From positions 1 through 10,480 of the forward strand of contig JBGQHM010000237.1 of the NCBI GenBank assembly GCA_041497995.1: a stretch of 10,480 nucleotides of DNA. Reading direction: 5' to 3'. The notes beneath the pieces were generated by a model. It saw only the letters and a program-made list of their open reading frames with translations. It searched no databases and was not told where the DNA came from. This DNA is from DATKMS01 sp041497995 (GTDB taxonomy: Bacteria > Desulfobacterota > Binatia > HRBIN30). Shown here in pieces: positions 1 to 7,022 of this stretch. The position numbers and the translations under genes are program-made. Numbering within the stretch: the first letter of the stretch is position 1; each line of letters opens with the position of its first letter.

Positions 1-1103
1 AGCTGATCAATTCCGCCCAGCGCCCGATGTTGCTGGTCGGCGCCGGCGTCATCGCCGCGGAGGCATCCACGGATCTGCTCCGCCTGATGGACAAAGCCTC
101 GATTCCGGCCGCTGCTACGCTGCTTGGCCTCGGCGCAATACCGAATGACCATCCGCTCTTCGTCGGGATGGTCGGGATGCATGCGGCGCGCTACACCAAT
201 TTTCTCCTCGAAGAATGCGACCTGCTGATCGGAATCGGCGTGCGCTTCGACGATCGCGCGACCGGAAGGGCGGCCGACTTTTGTCCGCGCGCGACGATCC
301 TGCACGTCGACATCGACCCGAGCGAGTTGGGGAAGATCAAGGCCGCCTTCCTCGGTATGGAAGCGGACGTCGGCGAGTGGCTCGAGGCGCTCGCGCCGCT
401 GGTCGCGCCGAATTCACGCCGCGAGTGGATCGCCCGTATGGAGCAGCTGCGCGCCGCCCATCCACTGGCGACACCCGGTGACGACGACCCGCTGCAGCCG
501 TATGGCATCATCCGCCACACCGCCGCGCTCATCGGTGCCGACGCCATCGTCACCAGCGACGTCGGCCAACATCAGATGTGGGTGGCGCAGGCGTATCCGT
601 TCGCACGACCGCGCCAGTGGCTTACCTCCGGCGGCCTCGGCACGATGGGGTTTGGACTACCGGCCGCGATCGGTGCCGCGCTTGCGGAACCGGAGCGCCC
701 AGTCGTCTGCTTCACCGGCGACGGCAGCCTGTTGATGAACGTGCAGGAGTTGGCGACCGCTGCCGAGGAAGGCGTCAACGTCAAGGTGATCCTGCTCAAC
801 AACGGGCATCTCGGACTCGTCCGCCAACAGCAGCAGCTGTTCTACGGCGGTCGCTACAGCGCCTCACGATTCCATGCCGCGCCCGACTTCGCCACGATCG
901 CGCGTGGGTTCGGCGTTGCCGCGTACGACCTCGGCACCTCGAACGACCCGGGTGTAATTCTCGCGGAGGCCTTGCGGGTCCCCGGACCGTGCCTGGTCAA
1001 CGTTCCGATCGCCGCCGAGGAAAACGTCTACCCAATGGTGCCGCCTGGCGCCGCCAATCGCGACATGATCGATGGAGGGACCCATGTTGACGTCCGCGCC
1101 TGA
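1..1103 (+). CDS. ilvB: Acetohydroxyacid (acetolactate) synthase large subunit, isozyme I-like; 5' end outside window
   Basis: This is the catalytic subunit of acetohydroxyacid synthase. It condenses two pyruvates to 2-acetolactate (valine/leucine branch) or pyruvate with 2-ketobutyrate to 2-aceto-2-hydroxybutyrate (isoleucine branch), using ThDP, Mg2+ and FAD. The reading frame is open from base 3 (LINSAQRPMLLVGAGV), so the N-terminal pyrimidine-binding domain lies upstream and the first in-window ATG at 27 is internal. The central domain comes first, then the C-terminal ThDP-binding domain. The latter carries the GDGS motif (717-728), the metal-binding Asn at 738-740 and the paired Asn at 798-803. 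The tail, VYPMVPPGAANRDM, closely matches E. coli IlvB as I recall it. The segment LGLVRQQQQLFY has Gln at 828-830, where 2-ketobutyrate-preferring enzymes have Trp. It overlaps ilvN by 20 bases. Function is near certain; the isozyme I assignment is strong but rests on remembered sequences. Confidence 0.96.
   Translation, partial: LINSAQRPMLLVGAGVIAAEASTDLLRLMDKASIPAAATLLGLGAIPNDHPLFVGMVGMHAARYTNFLLEECDLLIGIGVRFDDRATGRAADFCPRATILHVDIDPSELGKIKAAFLGMEADVGEWLEALAPLVAPNSRREWIARMEQLRAAHPLATPGDDDPLQPYGIIRHTAALIGADAIVTSDVGQHQMWVAQAYPFARPRQWLTSGGLGTMGFGLPAAIGAALAEPERPVVCFTGDGSLLMNVQELATAAEEGVNVKVILLNNGHLGLVRQQQQLFYGGRYSASRFHAAPDFATIARGFGVAAYDLGTSNDPGVILAEALRVPGPCLVNVPIAAEENVYPMVPPGAANRDMIDGGTHVDVRA
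1074..1078 (+). promoter_or_regulatory. Ribosome binding site of ilvN
   Basis: GGAGG lies five bases before the ATG at 1084 and inside the end of ilvB. It decides the ilvN start. The alternative in-frame ATG at 1072 overlaps this site and has no comparable Shine-Dalgarno of its own. Confidence 0.75.
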
Positions 1104-1419
1104 GACCACGAGCTTGTCGGGGTCTGCCACACTCGCACCCGCGTGCAACGGTGCAGTCTTGCGGCTGCTCGTCCGCAATCATCCCGGTGTGATGTCGCAC
1201 GTCTGCGGCCTCTTTGCCCGCCGCGGCTTCAACGTCGAGGGCATCCTCTGCCTGCCCATCGACGACGGGAAGCGCAGCGTGATCCTGCTCGTGGTGAACG
1301 ACGACGAGCGGCTCGAGCAGTTGATTCGCCAACTGCGCAAGCTCGAGGATGTCGTCGAGATCCACCGCGCGCCGGAGGCACGCGCCGTCTTCACCGCCGT
1401 CGGCAGTTGGCTGCGATGA
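1084..1419 (+). CDS. ilvN: Acetohydroxyacid synthase small (regulatory) subunit, ACT domain
   Basis: This is the regulatory subunit that activates the IlvB catalytic subunit and confers feedback inhibition by branched-chain amino acids. It has 111 residues from the ATG at 1084, slightly longer than the roughly 96-residue E. coli IlvN because of about 20 extra, low-complexity N-terminal residues (rich in Ser, Thr, Ala). A single ACT domain follows, from about residue 23 to 95. The stretches RNHPGVMSHVCGLFARRGFN (31-50) and VEGILCLPI (51-59) are nearly identical to E. coli IlvN as I remember it, and LEDVVEIHR closes the domain. The Asn-His-Pro-Gly loop is the effector-binding region at the ACT dimer interface in this family. 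There is no second C-terminal domain of the longer IlvH type. The gene overlaps ilvB by 20 bases, so the two subunits are probably translationally coupled. A start at 1072 would add four residues. Confidence 0.95.
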   Translation: MLTSAPETTSLSGSATLAPACNGAVLRLLVRNHPGVMSHVCGLFARRGFNVEGILCLPIDDGKRSVILLVVNDDERLEQLIRQLRKLEDVVEIHRAPEARAVFTAVGSWLR

Positions 1420-1444
1420 CTCCGGGTACGTAGCGAGACAGAGA

Positions 1445-4400
1445 CTACGCGTCCTGAGGGAGCTGCGGTGGGCGGACGCTCATCTCAGCGAAGAGTCGGT
1501 GCGCTTCGAGGAGCTCGCCGTCGTGCCCGGCGGTGTCGCCGCGCCGGTGTGCTAGCTCGGCGCGTTGGAGGCGCACAAAGGGCTCGAAGCATCGTGCCCC
1601 CGTTTCTTTGATCAGCGCCAACGCACGCGCCAGCGCGGCATCGATCACGGCGGCGGTTTCGAGCTCCCGGCTGTGCACGAGCACGAGTCCGTACGCCACC
1701 TGAGCGATGCACTCCCAGGCTCGCGCATTCCACTTGCGTGCGCCGGCGACGGCTTCCTCGGCCGCCGCGCGTGCGCGGTCGTGATCCCCGGTACCGAGAT
1801 AGGCTCGGGCCAGGAGCGTGAGCGTGTCTACCTGAGTTTCGGCGACGGTCTGCATCTCGCTGGCGATGGACCGCGCCTGTTCGAGGAGGGCCACTGCTTC
1901 ATGCGGACGACCGACCTGGACCTCGGCGAAGCCGAGCGCATTGTACGCGAACAGGCGGGTCATCCGGCTGCCCATCTTCTCGGCGATCTCGAGGCCCTGC
2001 CGCGCGTACACCAGCGCCGTCTGCCCGTCACCCAGGAACGCCGACCACCACGCGTAGTCCGTGCAGGTGTGGGCGAGCATGACCACATGACCATGCTCGC
2101 GACACACTCTCATCGTGTGCTCGAACGCAGCGGCGGCTTCGGGCCAGCGACCGGCGTAGCCGAGCAGATCCGCTTTCAACAGCCAGAGGTTCAAGTAGGG
2201 GCTGACGCCGAGGAGGCTGCCGAATTGCGGATCCGCCGGCATGCGCGCCAGCGCCTGCTCGGTCAACACCAACGCCTCGCGCAGCTGCCCGATCACTAGG
2301 TGTGCGCGGACCAACGGCGTCCGCACCGCCGCTTGCAACGCCGCGTCGTTGGTCTCGTCGGCGATGCGCACCGCTTCACGGCTCAGTCTCAGGTACTCGT
2401 CGACCTCGCCGTGGCTGGCCTTGGCGCTCGCATACTGCGCCAGCAGGCGAGCCAGCCAGCGCGGGTCGTGTGCGGCGAGCGACGTGCCTTGCGCGAACAC
2501 CGCGGCGGCCTCGTCGGAGGAGATACCCACCAGCCAGCCATGTCCGAGAATCCCGGCGCACGCTTCGAGCGCCAGCGGTGCCGTCTCCGGCGACTCGCCG
2601 GCGCGGGTGAGCAGCGCGCGCGCCTTGCGCCAGTGCGCCATCACCTCGGCCATGTCGCGCGACCGCGCCCACTCAGCAGCGCGCCGGCTCCAGCGTGCTG
2701 CCTCGACCCACTCGCCGGCTTCTTCCCAGTGGTGAGCCAGGAGCGTAGCGCGCTCGTCGAGCCGCGCGGCATCGACCTCCTCGATGGCGCGTGCGACCGC
2801 CGCGTGGATTTGCCGGCGCCGCTCGGCGAGTTGCGAACGATACGCCACCTCCTGCGTCAGGGGGTGCTTGAAGCCGTAAAGTGCCTCCGGGTAGAGCGCC
2901 GCCTCGACGACGAGATCGGCGCGCAGAAGTGTTCGCAGTGCCTCGGCGAGATCGGTCTCCGGAAGGTTCGCGATGCGTCCGACCAGGGCGGCAGAGAACT
3001 CCTTGCCGATCACCGCGGCGGTCTGCAGAACCTGCTTGGCCAGGTCCGGCAACCGGTCGATGCGTGCGGCGATCACCGCTTGCACTGTGCCGGGGATGGC
3101 CACCCGCTCGATCGGCTGCGCGGCGCGATACGCGCCTCTAGCGCCTTCGAGGACACCGGATTCCGCGAGCTCGTGGACGACCTCTTCGATGAAGAACGGG
3201 TTCCCTCCGGTGCGTGCGCACACCCGTTGTCCCAGATTCCCCAAGGAAGAATCGTTCCCCAGCAGCTCAGCGAGGAGCGCGGTGAGGGCTGCGTCGTCGA
3301 GCGGCGCCAGCGAGAGTACTGAAGCGCCCGCCTTCTCCCCCCAGCGAGGACGATACTCGGGCCGATAATTGACGAGCAGCAGCGTGCCGCTGGCAGAGAC
3401 GGACTCGACCAGGCTTTCGAGAAACGCCGCGCTCGCGCTGTCGAGCCAGTGGAGGTCCTCGAGCAGGAACACGTACGGCTCGCGCTGCGCTCGTACGATC
3501 TTACCCATCACAGCGAAGAGCCGTCGCTGGCGCGCTTCGGGTTCCATTTCCGCGCTGGGTCGCAGGGGATCGGCGATGCCGAGGAACTCAAACATCAGCG
3601 GCACCGCCTCGGTGAGCGCGCCGTCGAGGAGAACCATTCGCCCGGCGATCTTGTCACGGGCGGCGCGCGGGTCGTCCTGCTCCGCAACGCCGAAATAGGC
3701 ACGCAGCAGGTCAAGGATGGGCAGGAACGGAACCGCCTTGCCGTGGGCCACCGCGTGCGCGCGAACCACGGGTATTCCGCGGCCGCGACAGCGTTCGGCG
3801 AACTCGTAGCAGAGGCGACTCTTCCCCAGGCCGGCGTCGCCTGCGACGCTCACGACTTGTCCCTCGCCCCGGATCGCGCGCTCGAGGCTGGCCTCGAGTA
3901 CGCCCATCTCCTGCACGCGCCCGACGAGGCGGGAGAAGCCGCGCGCCTGGGAAACGTCGAGCCGCGTGCGTAGCGGCCCGATTCCCTGCAGCTCGAACAC
4001 GGAAACGCGATCCCCCACACCCTTGATCTCGAAGGCGCCGACATCGCGGAGACGGAAGAACCCGCCGACGAGATCCCCGGTGTGGCGTGTCAGGTAGATG
4101 CGTCCCGGTTCGGCGAGCCGTTCGATGCGAGCGGCGAGACCCACCACCTGCCCCTGCGCCGTGTAGTCCATGCGGAGGTCGTCGCCGATCTTACCGACCA
4201 CGACCTCGCCCGAATTGATTCCCATGCGCACGGCGAAGCTGAGCCCGCGGGTGCGGCGCAGCTCATCGGCGTAACGCCGCAGCTCGCCATCGAGGTGCAG
4301 CGCCGCATAACACGCGCGCTGCGCGTGGTCCTCGTGGGCGATCGGCGCGCCGAACAGGGCCATGATGCCGTCGCCGGTGTACTGATTGACGGTGCCCTCG

Positions 4401-4714
4401 AAGCGATGCACGCCGTCGGCGAGGATGCGGAAGAACCCGTCGAGGATGCGGTGCCAGTCTTCGGCGTCGACCTGTTCGGCGAGCTCCATCGATCCCTGCA
4501 CGTCGGCGAAGAGCACCGTCACCTGCTTACGCTCACCTTCGAGCGCCGAGCGTGCAGTGAGGATCCTGTCGGCGAGATGTTTCGGGGTGTAGCTTCGCGG
4601 GTTGCGACCTCGATCTACCGATTCGGCGTCGCCCGCAACAGGCGCCCCGCATGCGTTGCAAAACTTCGATGCGGGCGGAAGCACGGTGCGACATGTGCTG
4701 CACGTGAGACCCAT
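1445..4714 (-). CDS. Zinc-ribbon / class III nucleotide cyclase domain / AAA-type ATPase / TPR regulatory protein (atypical cyclase site)
   Basis: A 1089-residue multidomain signalling protein. Residues 5-22 form a zinc ribbon (C-x2-C ... C-x2-C). Residues about 62-245 are a class III adenylate/guanylate cyclase homology domain: FADVQGS with metal Asp71, then GTVNQYTGDGIMALFG with metal Asp115. Residues about 261-500 are an AAA/STAND-like ATPase with Walker A GDAGLGKS (292-299) and Walker B FLLEDLHWLD (416-425). The remainder is alpha-helical and TPR-like, roughly 640-1060. No membrane segment is visible, so it is probably cytosolic. Several cyclase residues differ from the canonical set: Gln111 for the base-specifying Lys, Thr185 for Asp and Gly192 for the transition-state Asn, while Arg196 is kept. 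It may therefore be weakly active or a sensor-only domain. The start at 4714 is chosen because GAGGG precedes it by five bases and the zinc ribbon begins at once; an upstream ATG at 4789 would add 25 unconserved-looking residues. The input signal and target are unknown. Confidence 0.9.
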   Translation of the reverse strand: MGLTCSTCRTVLPPASKFCNACGAPVAGDAESVDRGRNPRSYTPKHLADRILTARSALEGERKQVTVLFADVQGSMELAEQVDAEDWHRILDGFFRILADGVHRFEGTVNQYTGDGIMALFGAPIAHEDHAQRACYAALHLDGELRRYADELRRTRGLSFAVRMGINSGEVVVGKIGDDLRMDYTAQGQVVGLAARIERLAEPGRIYLTRHTGDLVGGFFRLRDVGAFEIKGVGDRVSVFELQGIGPLRTRLDVSQARGFSRLVGRVQEMGVLEASLERAIRGEGQVVSVAGDAGLGKSRLCYEFAERCRGRGIPVVRAHAVAHGKAVPFLPILDLLRAYFGVAEQDDPRAARDKIAGRMVLLDGALTEAVPLMFEFLGIADPLRPSAEMEPEARQRRLFAVMGKIVRAQREPYVFLLEDLHWLDSASAAFLESLVESVSASGTLLLVNYRPEYRPRWGEKAGASVLSLAPLDDAALTALLAELLGNDSSLGNLGQRVCARTGGNPFFIEEVVHELAESGVLEGARGAYRAAQPIERVAIPGTVQAVIAARIDRLPDLAKQVLQTAAVIGKEFSAALVGRIANLPETDLAEALRTLLRADLVVEAALYPEALYGFKHPLTQEVAYRSQLAERRRQIHAAVARAIEEVDAARLDERATLLAHHWEEAGEWVEAARWSRRAAEWARSRDMAEVMAHWRKARALLTRAGESPETAPLALEACAGILGHGWLVGISSDEAAAVFAQGTSLAAHDPRWLARLLAQYASAKASHGEVDEYLRLSREAVRIADETNDAALQAAVRTPLVRAHLVIGQLREALVLTEQALARMPADPQFGSLLGVSPYLNLWLLKADLLGYAGRWPEAAAAFEHTMRVCREHGHVVMLAHTCTDYAWWSAFLGDGQTALVYARQGLEIAEKMGSRMTRLFAYNALGFAEVQVGRPHEAVALLEQARSIASEMQTVAETQVDTLTLLARAYLGTGDHDRARAAAEEAVAGARKWNARAWECIAQVAYGLVLVHSRELETAAVIDAALARALALIKETGARCFEPFVRLQRAELAHRRGDTAGHDGELLEAHRLFAEMSVRPPQLPQDA

Positions 4715-4719
4715 CGTCA

Positions 4720-4724
4720 CCCTC
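4720..4724 (-). promoter_or_regulatory. Ribosome binding site of the cyclase/ATPase/TPR gene
   Basis: GAGGG on the minus strand with a five-base spacer to the ATG at 4714. It supports the shorter start over the in-frame ATG at 4789. Confidence 0.6.
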
Positions 4725-4811
4725 GTTGTGCCGAACCGCAGCGGCCGAGTCCAGCCGGTCATCCTACCTGGCGTAACTTGTAGCCTCATGCCCTCGATCC
4801 GGGCTCGCCTA

Positions 4812-5432
4812 TCATTTGATCGGCCGCGCCACAGCGATGACGGCGGAGCGCTGCCGGCCGTGGCTCAGGACCTGGAGATCCTCCAACTCGACGCTGCCCG
4901 TGGCGAGGGTGCTCCGGAAGTCGGGCTCGTAGGTGACGCGACCGAAGTCGATCGTGGTGACGAGTCGCAGTAGCGGCTTGAGGATCTCCAGCGCACTCGA
5001 TCGACGCTGCTCGAACGTTTGCGTGAAATAGATCCGGCCGCCCGGAGCGAGCAGCGGGCCAACGTGTCGCAGCGCACGCGCCGGGTCGGGGAGCAGCATG
5101 AAGCTGCCGCTGAAGTAGACGGCGTCGTACGGACCGCCACGGTGATCGTAGACCGACTCGAGCCGCACCTCGATACGATTCTCGAGTCCGTGTCGCGCGA
5201 CCTCCCGGTTGCAGCGGTCGACATAGGCGGCATCGATGTCGATGCCGGTCACGTGAAGATCCTTCCTCGCAACTTCCTCATTGTTCGCGAGCAGCGCGCT
5301 GCCTGTGCCGATCCCGACGTCCAACAGACGACAACGCGCCGGCAATCGCTTGAGCACTGCGCGGTACCAGCCGGCGGTCATATGGGTGATGACTGCGTCG
5401 TAGATGAGCGCCCGTACGCGATTCACTGCCAT
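4812..5432 (-). CDS. Class I SAM-dependent methyltransferase, substrate unknown
   Basis: A 206-residue Rossmann-fold methyltransferase that should transfer a methyl group from S-adenosylmethionine; the acceptor cannot be named. Motif I is LLDVGIGTGSA (36-46), the glycine-rich SAM loop. The acidic end of strand 2 is GIDID (63-67), which should bind the ribose hydroxyls. The segment PYDAVYFSGSFMLLPD (101-116) corresponds to the motif after strand 4 and LLAPGGRIYFTQTF (127-140) to the post-motif strand 5 region. About 30 helical residues precede motif I (ITHMTAGWYRAVLKRLPARC), as in small cytosolic methyltransferases of the UbiE/COQ5-like superfamily. A G-rich stretch six bases before the ATG may serve as a weak ribosome binding site. 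The gene starts 50 bases after the transporter gene and ends 97 bases before the cyclase gene on the same strand. Family assignment is firm; any specific product name would be a guess. Confidence 0.9.
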   Translation of the reverse strand: MAVNRVRALIYDAVITHMTAGWYRAVLKRLPARCRLLDVGIGTGSALLANNEEVARKDLHVTGIDIDAAYVDRCNREVARHGLENRIEVRLESVYDHRGGPYDAVYFSGSFMLLPDPARALRHVGPLLAPGGRIYFTQTFEQRRSSALEILKPLLRLVTTIDFGRVTYEPDFRSTLATGSVELEDLQVLSHGRQRSAVIAVARPIK

Positions 5433-5482
5433 GATGCGCCCCCCACACTCGCCGCGAACACGACACGCGGAGAATTGTGCTC

Positions 5483-6934
5483 TCAGCCGCCCTTGTCCGC
5501 TGCCGCTCGACCGCGCGCCAGCTGTTCGAGGTTCGCCTCATGCGTCGCGCGGCTGATGCGGTAAGCGGAGAGGAAGCCCAGCGTCCCGGCGTAGAGCACG
5601 ACGAGGACTGGGATGAACACCAGGCCGAGGTTGCGTACGACGGTCGGATCGACCTCACCCGGCTTCGCTCCCTGTGGAAAGCCGATCGCGCTGAGCAGTA
5701 CCGTCGAGGCGAAGATGCCGAAACCCGAGACGGCCTTTTGAATGAAGCTGTTGGCGGCGAAGAAGAGTCCCTCGGAGCGGCGGCCCGTGGTCACCTCGCT
5801 GTCCTCGACGACGTCGGCGATCATCGAGGACACGAGGATGCTCGACAGAATGATCAGCGTCACCACGATGGAGGTTCCCACCAGCAAGATGGGGAGCAGC
5901 CACGGCGAGTGGTTCGAGGGAAAGAGGCCCAGCAATCGTAGGATGAATGCCGAGGGACCGAGGACGCACGCGGCGACGGCGGTGCGGATGGCCGCGGGCT
6001 TTTTCCCTCCGAATCGGATGGAGAGGCCGGGAGCTATTGCCAGCGCCGCCGCCGCGGAAGGAAAGTTCGACAGCACGAGCAGCGAGATCTGGCTGGACGT
6101 GAGCTCCCAGAAGAAGGTGTTGAAGTAGACGTTGAGCGCGGCGGTGAGCCCCGCCGCCATCGCGGAGAAGAAGCCCGCGCCAAACAAGGCGAGGAAAGAA
6201 CGGTTGGACAGCGACTCGCGAACCTCTCGTAAGATGCCGGTCAAACCGAGCGCGCGCTTCGGTGGCGGTTGGCGCAAATTCGGGATGTGCTCGTGCGTCC
6301 CGAGGGTGGAGATGAGAATCGCCACGGCCATCAACACCGACGCCGCAAGCCCGTAGAGGCGGTAGCCGTCGGGATTGAGTACGCCCACCGGATGCGCAGC
6401 GTCGGGCTGCAGGAACACGGCGAACGCCAGCACTGCCATCGTCAAGCCACCCCACCACCCGAAGAAGAACCGATAGCTGAGAATCGATGTGCGCTGGTCG
6501 TACTGATCGGTCAGCTCCGCAGCCAGTGACGAGCTGGGGATCTCGTAGAAGGTGATGAAGATGCGCACCAGGATGGCGACGACCAGGAAGTACGAGAACA
6601 GCTCTGCGTGCGACAGCCCGGCAGGCGGGGTCCACAGCAGATAGTACGATACGGCCACGGGCACGGCCGACGCGTACATGAAGGGGTGGCGCCGTCCCCA
6701 GCGGGAGTGGAGATGGTCGGAGAGATAGCCGACGACCGGGTCCAAGAAAGCATCGACCACCAGCGCAATCATGATTCCCAACCCGACCCAGCGTTCTGGA
6801 AGCCCGAGCACCTGGTTGTAGTAGAGCAGCAGCAGGAAACCGAAGCCGTTGTCTTTGACACCAAAGGCCACCGAGCCGAAGCCGTAGAAGAGTTTGGTGC
6901 GCAGACTGGGTATGGTCGGAGGCGGGGATGACAT
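5483..6934 (-). CDS. MFS transporter of the GPH (glycoside-pentoside-hexuronide) cation symporter family
   Basis: A 483-residue inner-membrane transporter with about twelve hydrophobic segments. The GPH (MelB-like) signature is clear: KLFYGFGSVAFGVKDNG (14-30), DAFLDPVVGYLSDHLHSRWG (61-80) and YEIPSSSLAAELTDQYDQRT (130-149). Compared with the E. coli melibiose permease as I recall it, Asp61 and Asp65 match the cation-site residues Asp55 and Asp59, and Asp28 matches the sugar-contacting Asp19. The position of Asp124 is Glu131, and the position of Trp128 is Ser135. Cation coupling is therefore likely, but the substrate may not be a sugar; many environmental members of this family are uncharacterised. 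A TGA in frame just upstream of the ATG fixes the start, although no strong ribosome binding site is seen. It lies 88 bases downstream of the thioesterase and 50 bases upstream of the methyltransferase, and no sugar-metabolism gene is nearby. Confidence 0.92.
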   Translation of the reverse strand: MSSPPPTIPSLRTKLFYGFGSVAFGVKDNGFGFLLLLYYNQVLGLPERWVGLGIMIALVVDAFLDPVVGYLSDHLHSRWGRRHPFMYASAVPVAVSYYLLWTPPAGLSHAELFSYFLVVAILVRIFITFYEIPSSSLAAELTDQYDQRTSILSYRFFFGWWGGLTMAVLAFAVFLQPDAAHPVGVLNPDGYRLYGLAASVLMAVAILISTLGTHEHIPNLRQPPPKRALGLTGILREVRESLSNRSFLALFGAGFFSAMAAGLTAALNVYFNTFFWELTSSQISLLVLSNFPSAAAALAIAPGLSIRFGGKKPAAIRTAVAACVLGPSAFILRLLGLFPSNHSPWLLPILLVGTSIVVTLIILSSILVSSMIADVVEDSEVTTGRRSEGLFFAANSFIQKAVSGFGIFASTVLLSAIGFPQGAKPGEVDPTVVRNLGLVFIPVLVVLYAGTLGFLSAYRISRATHEANLEQLARGRAAADKGG

Positions 6935-7022
6935 GGGCTGCAGTCAGGTCTCGCACGTGGGGCGGATACTGACAACCGACGGCGGGCAGAAAGCAGAGGG
7001 TGCGACTACACCCCCGTGAGGC
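6935..7022. other. Intergenic spacer between thioesterase and transporter genes
   Basis: An 88-base gap between two minus-strand genes. It holds the weak hairpin listed separately, a TTGTCA hexamer on the minus strand (6975-6970) resembling a -35 box, and a CACGTG palindrome at 6954-6959. No convincing -10 hexamer sits at the right distance, so a promoter for the transporter is plausible but not shown. Confidence 0.4.
6998..7013 (-). terminator. Possible weak terminator hairpin after the thioesterase gene
   Basis: GGGTG and CACCC form a five-base-pair stem around a six-base loop, ten bases past the thioesterase stop. On the minus strand it is followed by a modestly T-rich stretch (TCTGCTTTCTG). 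The stem is short and there is no clean T-run, so this is tentative. Confidence 0.25.

Noticed and set aside
1429..1449. CGTAG/CTACG inverted repeat between ilvN and the convergent cyclase gene as a bidirectional terminator
   Set aside because: The stem is only five base pairs with an eleven-base loop, there is no T-run, and it overlaps the cyclase stop codon.
2300..3322. A 340-codon plus-strand open frame inside the large regulator gene
   Set aside because: Antisense to the ATPase/TPR coding region, with shadow-like composition and no motif.
4715..4789. A 25-residue N-terminal extension of the cyclase protein
   Set aside because: The ATG at 4714 has a GAGGG site at good spacing and leads straight into the zinc ribbon, whereas the extension has no recognisable feature.
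4715..4811. Promoter for the cyclase gene (TAGGAT on the minus strand as a -10 box)
   Set aside because: No acceptable -35 hexamer at 16-18 bases; the 97-base gap may well hold a promoter, but none can be assigned.
5655..6956. A 433-codon minus-strand open frame overlapping the transporter gene in another frame
   Set aside because: Arg/His-rich translation without membrane segments; the other frame gives a complete GPH transporter.
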